From positions 3,540,590 to 3,604,589 of the forward strand of contig CM020619.1 of NCBI GenBank assembly GCA_009829735.1: a DNA stretch of 64,000 nt, written 5' to 3'. Below, piece after piece: positions 54,205 through 63,556 of the stretch. A program made the translations under genes and the position numbers. The first letter of the stretch is position 1, and each line of letters opens with the position of its first letter. The DNA comes from Pyropia yezoensis. Taxonomy: Eukaryota > Rhodophyta > Bangiophyceae > Bangiales > Bangiaceae. The notes beneath the pieces are model-generated. The model saw only the letters and a list, made by a program, of their open reading frames with translations. It had not been told where the DNA came from and made no database searches.

Positions 54205-57200
54205 ATGCTAAACGACGAGAACGCCGCCGTGGCGGCGGCATTGGCTGCGGCTCGTGTGGTGACACGCGCGACGGACGAGGACGATTACTACACTTTCGAC
54301 GGCGGTGCAGACGACACGACAAGGACGGCGGCGGCGATGGCGGCAAGGATGGCGTTGGCGGCAAGGTTGGGCGCGGCACCCACGGCGGCGGCGGCAAGGG
54401 CGAGGGAGCCATCCACGGCGGCGGCGGCAAGGGCGAGGGAACCATCCACGGCGGCGGCGGCAAGGGCGGGGGAGACAGCTCCGGCGTCAACGGCAGGGGC
54501 GGGGGCGCCAACCACGGCGGCAACGGCAGGCGAGACGGCGGCTGGTGTGGCAGGCGAGTCGGACCGACCGCAAGCGCCTAACGCGACAGCTGCGGACGGT
54601 GTGGCGGGTGCGGCGGGAGCGGTGGGTGCCGCGGTTGCGGCGGGCGCGCCGGCTGCGGCCGGCGGCGACGAGGCACCAAGGCCCAACTCCCAGTCTACGG
54701 ACGCCACGACAGCCGCCAACCCAGCCTCTGGGAGCAAGCGCACAAGGGACAAGATGCGAAAGGTGTGGGGGTACTTTGAGCAAGGCACCAAGGACTACAG
54801 TCCCACATCTAGGACTAAGGAGGTGTTTTGCCTCTTCTGCGTGCGCGCCAAGAAGAGCAGGACACCCATCAACGGCAGGGCTGACGTGATGGCCACGCAC
54901 CTGGCTACCAAGTGCAACTTTGCGACGCGTCGAGCAAGACTGGACGCGGCCGAGGACGACTCTTCTTCCCCGTCTCGCAAGCAACGTAAGCTCAACGCAT
55001 CGGCATCAAGCGGCAGCGGGACAAGCACCGGCGGTCCCATGGATTCCCATCTGACGCGAGCGTGGACCCCCAGCATGACCAGGGAGTTCCAGGACGACCT
55101 TCTGGCCGCCCTCCTCTTCTCATCCATCCCGTTCAATGTGCTGGACGCTCCTGCCTGGCGCCACCTTTTTTCCAAGTGGATGCGCGGACTCAAGGCGCTT
55201 CCCGACCGCAAGACCATGCGTGGCCCCGTCCTGCGTCGTCTGCTGCAGGCGGTTATCGACGCCTTTATGAAGATCTACTTCAAGGGAGCCTACGTTACCA
55301 TCTCCTTTGACGGGTGGAAGAGTCGGGCCGCCCGCAAGCTGCTGGGGCTGGTGTGCACCAACGTGGGCATGACTGACGGGGTGGTGTCATCGGACTTCCG
55401 CGGGACGGTCGACATCACTGGCGTCCCGGAGACGGCGGAGCTGGTGAAAGGCGCTGTGGAGGAGGAGGTGCAAAAGGCTGGGGCGGCGGGCGAGTTTGCC
55501 CTCCCGCAGCCCACCGGAGAGCGTCTGGCCACGTGCCCGTCGATGGTGGTGGGTCTGGTCAGTGACTCGGCGAGCTCGAATGTCCTGGCCAAGAAGATGC
55601 TCGCCTCTGCCAACGAGTCCCTGATCATCGTCGCCTGCTTCCCGCACCAGCTGAACCTCATGACGGGCGGCATCCTGAACCACGAGTCGTTGGCCCCCAT
55701 CGTCGCTAAGATGGTCATGGTCGTCGGCTGGTTCAGGAACTCTACTAAGTTCATGGGCCTGCTTGAGGCCCTGATGGTGAAGCGCCTGGCGTTCGTGACC
55801 AAGGGGGAGACACGCTGGTACTCTCATTACGGCATGGCGCACCGGCTGCTGGAGCTGAAGCCGGCGCTCGACCTGTTCTCCACGAAGTACTGCGACGATG
55901 CGGCGCTGCTGGCTACCATGAATGGCGGCGCGGTCATTGACGAGCTGCGTAGCCGCCGCTTTTGGTCCATGGTGCGTGTCCTGTGCAAGATGCTGCTGCC
56001 GATCGTCAAGGAGATTGGGATGGCCGAGCGCCGCAACGCCAACCTGGCGGACGTGGCCTCCTCATTTGGCCGCCTGCACGCCTACTTCCTCAAGCTTCGT
56101 TCGGAAACGGCAACGCTGGCGGCTGATGGGTCTGGCACCTTGGCCCCCCCGTTTGTGCTCGCTGCCGACCCTTCCGTACGCGCCATCATCCACCAGCTCA
56201 GCGGCGCGACCCTCAAGATCTTGCAGTGGCGCTTCACGCGATACTACAACGTCAGTGAGCTGGTGCTCGCGCACGTGCTGGACCCTGAGCGGGCTCTGAC
56301 AGGCCTGTGTACGCAGCACGGGTGCTTTGCGGCTGTGGACAACGTGGTCGAGCACTTTGTGCGCTTGGCCGCGCGCTTCGGGACGCTGCAGGGTGAGCAG
56401 TCGGCGGCGGTCACGCGGAGGGCCATTGCGGCCTTGGTGAAGTATCTCGCTGACGGGCCCGACTCCCTCTTGTTGTTCAACCCCAACGGCACTACTGCCC
56501 GTATTCCCGCGGTGGTGATGTGGGCCATGTGCTCCGAGTTCAACGGAACGGCGCTCCAGCAGGTGGCGCAGCGGCTCCTGTCGGTGTGCTGCCACGCGGC
56601 GGAGATGGAGCGCGTATGGTCGGGGATGGGCCTTGCCAACACGCCGGCGCGCTCCCGGCTCGACGTGGCCCGCCTGACAAGCATGACTCGTGTGATGCTG
56701 CACCTGCGCGCGGAGCACGCCAAGGACAAGAGTGCAAGGGAGGCGTTTACGCCCGGCTGTCTGATGGAGGACGAGGAGGACATCGCCGTCGCTGACACGG
56801 ACGGCGTACGTTCCAGCCATGCTCGTTCTCAGGCGCCCCCGGACGGCTCCACGCCTGAGGTGGCTCGCGTGAATGACTTTGACGAGCTGCGGGAGACGGG
56901 CCGGTCCCTGCGGGAAGAGCTGGACGAGGAGTTAGCTCTGTGCAGTCGGACGGGTCATCCTACGCCCGACGAGCTCGACGCCCAAGACGTTGACGGCGGT
57001 GGCGCGGAGCGGGAGTTCTCGGACGAGGTTGCAATGGCAAGGTACAGCGAGCTGCTGCGTCGCTGCGGCTCACAGGGGTCGACCGGTGGACCCGCAGTGC
57101 CGTCGCCCAGCGGCAGAGGCGTGCCAGGGGCGGCAAATGGCGTTGGAGACGCGCGGACGGCGGCGCCAGTTGTGCTGCTGTGCAAGGTCTTCGACTCCTC

Positions 57201-57252
57201 GTGGTACCTGCGAGACGCGATCAGCAAGTATGGAGTGGAGCTCGAGGCGTGA
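54205..57252 (+). CDS. hAT transposase, BED-finger type, copy B (intact)
   Basis: A 1015-residue frame from ATG 54205. Same BED finger and D369/D454/E802 as copy A. The C-terminus is in the proper frame here (ending LRDAISKYGVELEA), so this is the better model of the protein. The stop is about 160 bp from the right inverted repeat. Confidence 0.93.
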   Translation: MLNDENAAVAAALAAARVVTRATDEDDYYTFDGGADDTTRTAAAMAARMALAARLGAAPTAAAARAREPSTAAAARAREPSTAAAARAGETAPASTAGAGAPTTAATAGETAAGVAGESDRPQAPNATAADGVAGAAGAVGAAVAAGAPAAAGGDEAPRPNSQSTDATTAANPASGSKRTRDKMRKVWGYFEQGTKDYSPTSRTKEVFCLFCVRAKKSRTPINGRADVMATHLATKCNFATRRARLDAAEDDSSSPSRKQRKLNASASSGSGTSTGGPMDSHLTRAWTPSMTREFQDDLLAALLFSSIPFNVLDAPAWRHLFSKWMRGLKALPDRKTMRGPVLRRLLQAVIDAFMKIYFKGAYVTISFDGWKSRAARKLLGLVCTNVGMTDGVVSSDFRGTVDITGVPETAELVKGAVEEEVQKAGAAGEFALPQPTGERLATCPSMVVGLVSDSASSNVLAKKMLASANESLIIVACFPHQLNLMTGGILNHESLAPIVAKMVMVVGWFRNSTKFMGLLEALMVKRLAFVTKGETRWYSHYGMAHRLLELKPALDLFSTKYCDDAALLATMNGGAVIDELRSRRFWSMVRVLCKMLLPIVKEIGMAERRNANLADVASSFGRLHAYFLKLRSETATLAADGSGTLAPPFVLAADPSVRAIIHQLSGATLKILQWRFTRYYNVSELVLAHVLDPERALTGLCTQHGCFAAVDNVVEHFVRLAARFGTLQGEQSAAVTRRAIAALVKYLADGPDSLLLFNPNGTTARIPAVVMWAMCSEFNGTALQQVAQRLLSVCCHAAEMERVWSGMGLANTPARSRLDVARLTSMTRVMLHLRAEHAKDKSAREAFTPGCLMEDEEDIAVADTDGVRSSHARSQAPPDGSTPEVARVNDFDELRETGRSLREELDEELALCSRTGHPTPDELDAQDVDGGGAEREFSDEVAMARYSELLRRCGSQGSTGGPAVPSPSGRGVPGAANGVGDARTAAPVVLLCKVFDSSWYLRDAISKYGVELEA

Positions 57253-57416
57253 TCCAATGTATAACAGTGGGTGTTTCAATGCATTGAAATTGAAATATAG
57301 GTGTGCTACTTTGTGCGTGACACGCTCTCAAAAGGGCGTGACTACGCCGTGATCGGGCGTGATCGGGCGTGATCGCACGTCACGCGCGGGTTTTGGGCGC
57401 GTGATACCCAAGCCTA

Positions 57417-57424
57417 GGCCACGG
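57417..57424. repeat. hAT target-site duplication GGCCACGG (right)
   Basis: Directly after the right end of copy B, and identical to 34385-34392 before copy A. Confidence 0.85.
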
Positions 57425-59395
57425 CGGTGGTGGCCGCGCCACCGGCCGTCGGCGCGGGGGCACCCCCGGCCGCCGCGGGTGGCGGGGGCGGCACGCTATG
57501 CGCCCCCCCCTCTGCCTTCGCCCCTTCGCCAGGGCGGGCGCGGGGAGGACGGGCGCGCCGGCGACGAGGGTCACCACCAGCGGCTGGGGGGGGGGGGGGG
57601 GGGGGGGGGGGGGCGGCGACGACAACGCTGCCGCCGCCCCACCCGCCCCGCCCGCGGTGGCGGCCACCGCCACCACCGGCTCGGGGGGGGGGCGGGGGGG
57701 GGATGGCCACCGCCGCGGACAGGAGAAAGAGGAGCAGCGTCACGTACCGCGCGTAGGCCGGGGGGAGGGCGGCGCCCGACGGCGTCAGCGCGGGCGCGTC
57801 GTAGCACTCATCGTCCCTGGCGCCGCCGTCGGCCGACGGGGTGCGGACCGCCAGGGACAGCGGCCGCGGCTCGTCCTTGCGGCTGCCCTTGGCGGGCCCG
57901 CCCCCCCCCCACCCCCACGCGGCGGCGGTGGCAGCGTCGGTGCCACCCGCCCTTCCCCCCCCCCCACTCTGCCCCCGCCCCTCTTCCCCGGGGGGCACGC
58001 CCAGCGCAATGGCCAGCCCCAGCCGCCGCCCCTCTGCGGCTGCGGCCTCTGCGTGGAGCCACGAGAGCGCCAGCTCCACCTCCCCCCCCAGGTCGGCGGC
58101 GACGAGGCGGAGGGCGTCGCCCCTCACGCCCCCCGTGCCACTGCCGCTGACGCTGCCTCCCGCCGCGGGGCCGGGCGACGCGGCGAGCAGGCGGCCCGCC
58201 AGCAGCAGCCGCAGGCGGCCGCCGCCGCCACGGCCGCCGCGGGCGTCGGCGTGGAGGACGCAGCCGACGGCCACGTCGGCCAGCGCCCCGCCGGCGTCGT
58301 CGGCCAAGTCGGGGGGGGCCGCCCGCGGGGCCGCCGCGAGGACCACGGCGGGGAGGAGGGCCACCGCCGGGGGGGAAGGCGGAGCGGGGGGGGGCGGCGG
58401 TGCAGGCACCCCCACCCCCGCCGCCGCCGCCCCACGGGGCCCGCCGGCAGTGGCGCCGGCGGCCGCGGCGGCGTCGGGGGGCGCCCCCTAGGTGGGCGCC
58501 ACCGCCGCCGCCCGCGCGGCGCGGACAGCCAGCCGCGGGTCGCCGCGGCTGCCGCCACTGGCGCCCCCCCCCCCGCTCCCACCGCCGCCGCCGCCCGCGT
58601 CGGCTGCAGCGGCAACGGCGGGTAGGTCGGCGGGGGTGGCGGCGAGGGCGCCCAGCAGCAGGTCCACCCACCCCTCCAGCGGCAGCGACGCGACGAGCAT
58701 CCACGCCGCGGCGGCGGCCACCTCCCGCGACGGCAGCGGGAGCAAGGGGGGGGCGGCGGTGGGGGGGGGGGACCGGGCACCGACTCCCCGACGGGGGGGG
58801 GGGGGGGGGGGGGAGGGCCGGCGGCTGCAGCCCGCCCCCCAGCTCCGCCGCTGGCGGCGATGGCCGCCGTGGCGGCGGCGGAAGCCCTCCCGCGGGCGGC
58901 AGCGGGCGCGGGCGCTTGAGCCCCCCCCCCCCCCCCGCGGCACCCCCCCCCCCCCCCCGGCGGCGGCCCGTCGGCGGCAGACGCCTCCCCGTCGGCCACC
59001 CCTCCCGCCGCCTGCTCAGACGCCAGCGCCCGCAGCGCCGCAGCGCCGCGTCGGCGTCGGCGGCGGCGCCCAGCTCTGCGAGCGCCGTCACCATCGGCGG
59101 CACCCGCCCCTGCGGGGTGCGGAGGAGCGCCAGAAGGCGGCCGCGGAGAGCGCCCACCGCCGCCGACGCGTCGCTGCCAAGGGCGGCGGCCAGGGCGGGG
59201 AGCGGCGCCACCGCCGCCGCCGCCGCCGCCGCCGACGCCCCCGCCCCCGCCGCGTCGGCGAGCGCCACGCCCACCGCCGCCGCGAGGGCGGTGCCGCCCG
59301 GCCGGGCGGCGGTGGCGGCGGCGGCATCGCCACCGCCGCGTCGGGGTCCTCGTCGTCGGCGTGGCCGCGGCCGCCGCCGCCGACGCTGCAAGGCA
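57417..59395 (-). pseudogene. SYMPK: Symplekin, upstream part (interrupted by hAT)
   Basis: Read on the minus strand, with frame changes at G/C runs. Blocks appear in symplekin order. About 59170-59050: ALRGRLLALLRTPQGRVPPM then VTALAELGAAADADAAL. About 58720-58600: AAWMLVASLPLEGWVDLLLG. About 58280-58050: ALADVAVGCVLHADARGG, VRGDALRLVAADLGGEVELA, LSWLHAEA. About 57790-57720: ALPPAYARYVTLLLFLLSA. They parallel 'LLSVLKHP...LLVDLGTP', 'AWLYQEY...LL', 'VR..AL.FIKRMY' and 'V.QCLYLYLALLP' in animal and plant symplekin. A likely acceptor (CCTTGCAG) lies at about 59396-59403 on this strand. Upstream exons may reach 60.1 kb but are unresolved. The frame ends in ATTAVA at the hAT and continues in phase at 34392. 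Symplekin scaffolds the mRNA 3'-processing complex. Confidence 0.65.
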
Positions 59396-60242
59396 GCGCA
59401 GGCCCGTTGGCAACCGCGGCGCTGTGCGACGCGCGGTAGGGGGGGCAGGAAAGGGTGCGGCGCGGGGAGAGGACAGGGGTAGAATTGGGAGGAGGGGTGA
59501 GGGGAGGTGCACCCGAGGGGAACGTGCGAGCGGCGCAGTGTCGAGGGCGCGGCGGGGCAGAGGCGGAAACGGGTGGCCACCCCGTGAGAGGGTGACCTCA
59601 GGAGGGGAGAGACAAAGAAAGGCGTGGTGCTCACCGCGGCCGACGCTGCCACGACCGCCCGGCCCGCCGCCCGCCCGCCGGCGCGCACACCCCCGCGGCG
59701 GGGGCGCACCCGCATGGAGGTGTGGTGACGCGTGGCGGCGGCGCTGCCGGCCGAGGCGGGGGGGGGGGCCTGCGCAGCGATGGCTGGCGTTGCCCGTCGA
59801 GCCGCAGCGCCCCGCCGTGCGGGGGAAGGGGGAGGGGGAGCCGCCGGTGTGCTTACGTCGCCGTGGGAGCCACGGCGGCGAGCGCCACCGGCAGCAGCGC
59901 GACGAGCAGCCCCCGAGGGACGCACCCGTGGGCTTCGAAGCCCCCTCCGGCACAGTCTGTGGGACTCCCCCACCCCCTCCCTCCACAGCTGCTTTTCGGC
60001 TCGGGGCCTGGTCACTTTGTACGGGTGGGTGTGCGGTCGCGCGACAAGAGCGACCAGCGGGGTTGATTCAGACAGAATGAGGAGAGGAGTTACACGGAAA
60101 ACCGGCGTTTGCACTGTGCTGCGCGCAGTGTATGGCCTGTCCCCCCACAAGCGTGAAAGCTGTTATTGGGTTTATTTGCGAGTGGGGGGACCGACTTGAC
60201 GCTGGGGGGACCGCCGGGGGGACCGCACAGTCGTATTTGTTC
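59396..60242. other. Probable intron or upstream exons of symplekin, unresolved
   Basis: 59440-59640 has intron- or UTR-like composition. 59640-59900 is GC-rich and may include an upstream exon on minus, but no block is conserved enough to place. GGGGGGACC motifs occur at 60184, 60204 and 60216. Confidence 0.35.
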
Positions 60243-60383
60243 CGTGGGGGGACCGGGGAGGGATTGTAAGTCCGGGCGTGGGTTAGCGCGGCGGCAAGCG
60301 GGCGAAGCCCCCGCCTGGCCTAACCCGCTGGCCGCCGCGCTAACCCACGCCTGGCCTTGCAATTCCTCCCCGGTCCCCCCACG
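60243..60383. mobile_element. Foldback element with GGGGGGACC ends
   Basis: Two 53-bp inverted arms, 60243-60295 and 60331-60383, differ at only four positions. The 35-bp loop itself starts AGCGGG and ends CCCGCT. The ends read CGTGGGGGGACC. It has no coding capacity and could be a MITE or a strong hairpin. The same GGGGGGACC motif is repeated just upstream and also near 6465-6500 and 42187. Confidence 0.8.
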
Positions 60384-60544
60384 CGGATAACCTCCATGTA
60401 TCTCTTTTTCGCAACGCGCACGCAAAGAAGTTTTTCTGCTTCGAGGCCGACTGTGCAACCACCAATGCAGTCAGCCAGTAGCTCCCGCTTCGTGCCGCTC
60501 ACCGTGACCTTCCCCCCGGAGCTCTTCTCTCTTGTGCACCACAG

Positions 60545-61237
60545 ATGGCTGCCTTTGCTGCCCCACCGTGTGGCCTTCTCTCGTGGAATACCCGAGCTGC
60601 CACTGTCACCGCCCGGCTCGCTCGTGGGAGTCTGGGTGCGCTGTGTTTGCCTGTGGCGCGGCCGCCCACGACGACGCTGTCCGCGCCCGCGGCCGAGACG
60701 AACGCCGAGTCGCCCACCGTCCCCTCCGCCCTCGTCGTCGTGGCCACGTCGGCGGCCGACGCCGTAGGTGTCGTCACGGCGTTGCACTCGGCACGGGATC
60801 TCGTGGCTGCCCTCTCGGCTTACCTGTCGACGCCCGGCGCCGCCGAGGCTGTGTCGGTTGTCAAGTTTCACGCCCCCTCGTGCCGCAGCTGTGCGGGGGT
60901 GCGCCTCAAGTACGAGCGACTGGCGTTGGCCTACGCCACTGACGCGGCCAAAACACGGGCTGGGTCCAACCCGCCGTTGGAGGGGGCGGCTGGCGAGCCC
61001 GTCTTGTCGCCTGCCGTGGCATGCTACGCGATGGACGTGAGCCGCCACGCCGACCTCTGCACCCGCCTCGGTGTTGACCAGCTACCCTACTTTATGGTCC
61101 TTCGCGGTGGGCACCGCGTGTTTGCCCGGGCTGTTGCGTGGAATCGCTTTGATGACGTACGAGCTGCCGTGGACGCAGCGGTACACGCCGAGACGCCCGC
61201 CGCCGTGGACGAGGGCACGCGCGCGCCGTCCACGTAG
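60545..61237 (+). CDS. Thioredoxin-like protein, probably plastid-targeted
   Basis: 230 residues from ATG 60545. The first 55 or so residues are rich in Ala, Ser, Thr and Arg with almost no acids (MAAFAAPPCGLLSWNTRAAT...), like a plastid transit peptide. A thioredoxin fold follows: SARDLVAALSAYL, VSVVKFHAPSCRSCAGVRLK with the redox pair C113-R-S-C116, then LCTRLGVDQLPYFMVLRGGH with the cis-proline P181. A non-canonical CRSC centre and a 'LPYF...RGG' tail recall the atypical Cys/His-rich thioredoxins (ACHT / thioredoxin-like 2) of chloroplasts, which oxidise target enzymes. An Ala/Gly-rich insert lies between the strands after the active site. Single exon. The plastid location is inferred from composition. 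Confidence 0.8.
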   Translation: MAAFAAPPCGLLSWNTRAATVTARLARGSLGALCLPVARPPTTTLSAPAAETNAESPTVPSALVVVATSAADAVGVVTALHSARDLVAALSAYLSTPGAAEAVSVVKFHAPSCRSCAGVRLKYERLALAYATDAAKTRAGSNPPLEGAAGEPVLSPAVACYAMDVSRHADLCTRLGVDQLPYFMVLRGGHRVFARAVAWNRFDDVRAAVDAAVHAETPAAVDEGTRAPST

Positions 61238-63556
61238 CTGGCAGACCCTTCCCAGACGGCCGACGTGACATGAAGCCGGGAGTTGCGCCTTCTCTACATT
61301 CCAGGCGACCCACCAATCGCCGCCGAAGAGTATGCGCGGGTGTATACACAGTATGTATGTATGTACATACACTCATGAGGGTTGCCGCTCCGTTTTTCGT
61401 TTTTGCGCTTGGTCGGTGGGGGGCGGTAACGGGGCGGCAGGTCGCGCGCGCATGTGTGCATGTGCGCGCCAGCCTCGTGTCTGCCGTCGTGCCTGTTTGC
61501 GTCGGACCGTCTTTGGTCGCTACGTCGTAGTTGGCGGGGCGGGCGTCACAAAAGTCATCCCGCTCATAGGGGGAAGTTTAGTGGGGGGGTGGCGCCTGGA
61601 GCCGCCGCCGTCTCAGCTGCCACGCCGCTGCCGCTGCCGTCGCCGCTCGTGCCGGCCGGCCAGCTGCGGCGGCGGCTCATTGCCCGCACGGCGACACTTG
61701 TTGCAGCGGCGCACCTCGGGGCTCTCCTTCGCCGGCGGGTCGGGCGGTGGCGGCGGCGACGGGTAGGCGGTGGCTGTGGCGGCGGCGGGTAGGCGGTGGT
61801 TGTGGCGGCGGCGGCGGTGGCTGTGGCGGCGCCGTCCGCGCGTGGCGGCAACGCGCGCCCGCTTGCGCCGCTGCGGTGGTGGAGGCTGTCGGCGTGGGGT
61901 GGGGCGTCGGGCCTCGTTTCTCCATCGCCGTCGCTGCTGTTCCCCATCGACGGCGGTGTTGCTCCTTGCATACCGGAGCCGCTTCCCCCGTCATGGCCGA
62001 CTTGGCCTGCCTGCTGCTGGGCGGCGCCCAGCCCTGACCCGTGTCTCTTTTGCTCCCGCGCTGGTGGTGGATTCCCCTCGGGCACCCTGGACGGCGGGAG
62101 CACGAGACGGCTATGAATAAGTGGGTGTCGAGGGGGGGGGGCGAGCGCGTCTTTCCTGGACCGCTAACCGGACGGTATGGCCGCCCCCTGAGACGCGCGT
62201 CTTGCCTGGCCAAGGGCGGCAGTGGGCCGGGCGGAGTTGGTTGTCCGCCACCGCCGCCGTGACAGGTAGGGAAGGCTCCCGGCGGCGTTGGGCCAGATGC
62301 AGCCGTGACGTGCAGTTGCGACGCGATCTGCGTGTGGCGGGGACGGGGGGGAAGGGGGGTGGTGGGTAGCGGTGGGGAGCTGGGACACCGCCAGTGGCTG
62401 AGAGAAACGGTGAGGGAGGAAGAGGGGGCGCGGAAGGGGGTGCAAAAGAACAAGAGGAGGAGGCTGTGTATGCGTTGCCCGCAAACCATCCGCTCGGAAC
62501 GGTGCCGCTCAACAGGCGGGCCGGGGTGGTCGAGCCGACCTGCGCCAACGGCCGGCCACCGTCGCCGCAGCCCCAACGGGCACCGCCGCGAACCGCGGCG
62601 GGGGCCTCTACCCGCCAGCGTGCTCGCCTGCGCCACCAGCGGGGCCACCCCGTCGCGCGCTGTTGCAGCCGCGGAAAAAAATAAGTGTTGCCGATCGTAG
62701 TGCCAGAACTCTTCGTACAGCCTCCACAAAGGCGGTCCACCAGGGGTTTAGCCGACCGGAGGCGGCGGCACACTTCCCCACGCCCCCCCCCGGCTGCGGG
62801 CGGCGCTCTCTCAGGGCTCCGCGCTCCCCCCCCCACCCCCCCACCCCCGCCGGCACTTTGACCGCGGACGGCAGCGTCCGGGCGGGAACAATACAGAAAC
62901 AGCAGCCGGCCACCTACTGGCTGCTCTTTGTTGCCCAGCGGCCCCGCGCGGGCGGCGCCTTTTGGCACGGCCGCCGCGCGGGCGCGCGATCACCACACCG
63001 CGACTGTCGGCCGCGGCGGATGGCGTCGCGGAGGGGGGGCGTTTTCCCGACAGTGGGGGCGGGCGGCTGCGGCGGCAGCGGATTGGCCCGCCTCCCCGCG
63101 GGCCCGCCACGCGCTGGCTCGCTACGCACGCCGCAGCGGCACGCGCAGACGCGCATTGCCGCCAGTGGTCGTTGGGGGGGCTGACGGCGCTCGCTCCTCC
63201 TCCTCCTCGAGTCCTTTGGGGCCAACGCCGGGCGTGGGGGGGGCGGTGCGGAACACGTGCCGGGCTGCCCGTCCTTGGCGCGCCGGCGCTGATGCGGCTG
63301 ACGCTGCGTGGGGGTGGCGCCGCCTCCCCTTGCGGCGTCGTGTCGTTATCCCCTCCCTACGCGGTGGCGCCCGCTTTTTTTTTTTTTTCCCCTCTCCCCG
63401 TCCGCCTCCCCTCCGGTTCCCTTACCACACCTCCCCCCCCCCCTCCTCCCTCGGATGAGCGCCCGCCTTGCCGGTCGGTGGCCACGCCCACCCCCGTCGT
63501 GGTCGGTCCCCCGGCTGGCCTCCACGGCCACCCGCTGGTGGTCTGCGCCCGGCATC
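61238..63556. other. GC-rich region, no gene called
   Basis: 61340-61375 has GTATGTATGTACATAC-type repeats. From 61570 the sequence is GC-rich with short stretches that read like protein, for example LVPAGQLRRRLIARTATLVA (+, about 61640) and WRLYEEFWHYDRQHLFFSAA (-, about 62725-62665). Neither has a start, splice sites or a known domain that I can support. Confidence 0.4.

Larger units (their letters stand above)
50315..57416 (+). mobile_element. hAT transposon, copy B (complete, 7102 bp)
   Basis: Complete from TAGGCTTGGG to CCCAAGCCTA, with subterminal GCGTGAT repeats at both ends. The right flank GGCCACGG (57417-57424) does not match its own left flank CGTCCACG but matches the left flank of copy A exactly. 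A simple insertion always has matching flanks, so copy B as assembled joins two different loci or is the right half of a composite. Confidence 0.9.

Noticed and set aside
34393-57416. Two independent hAT insertions
   Set aside because: Independent insertions need matching flanks for each copy. Only the outer flanks match each other, and the copies differ by little more than homopolymer indels.
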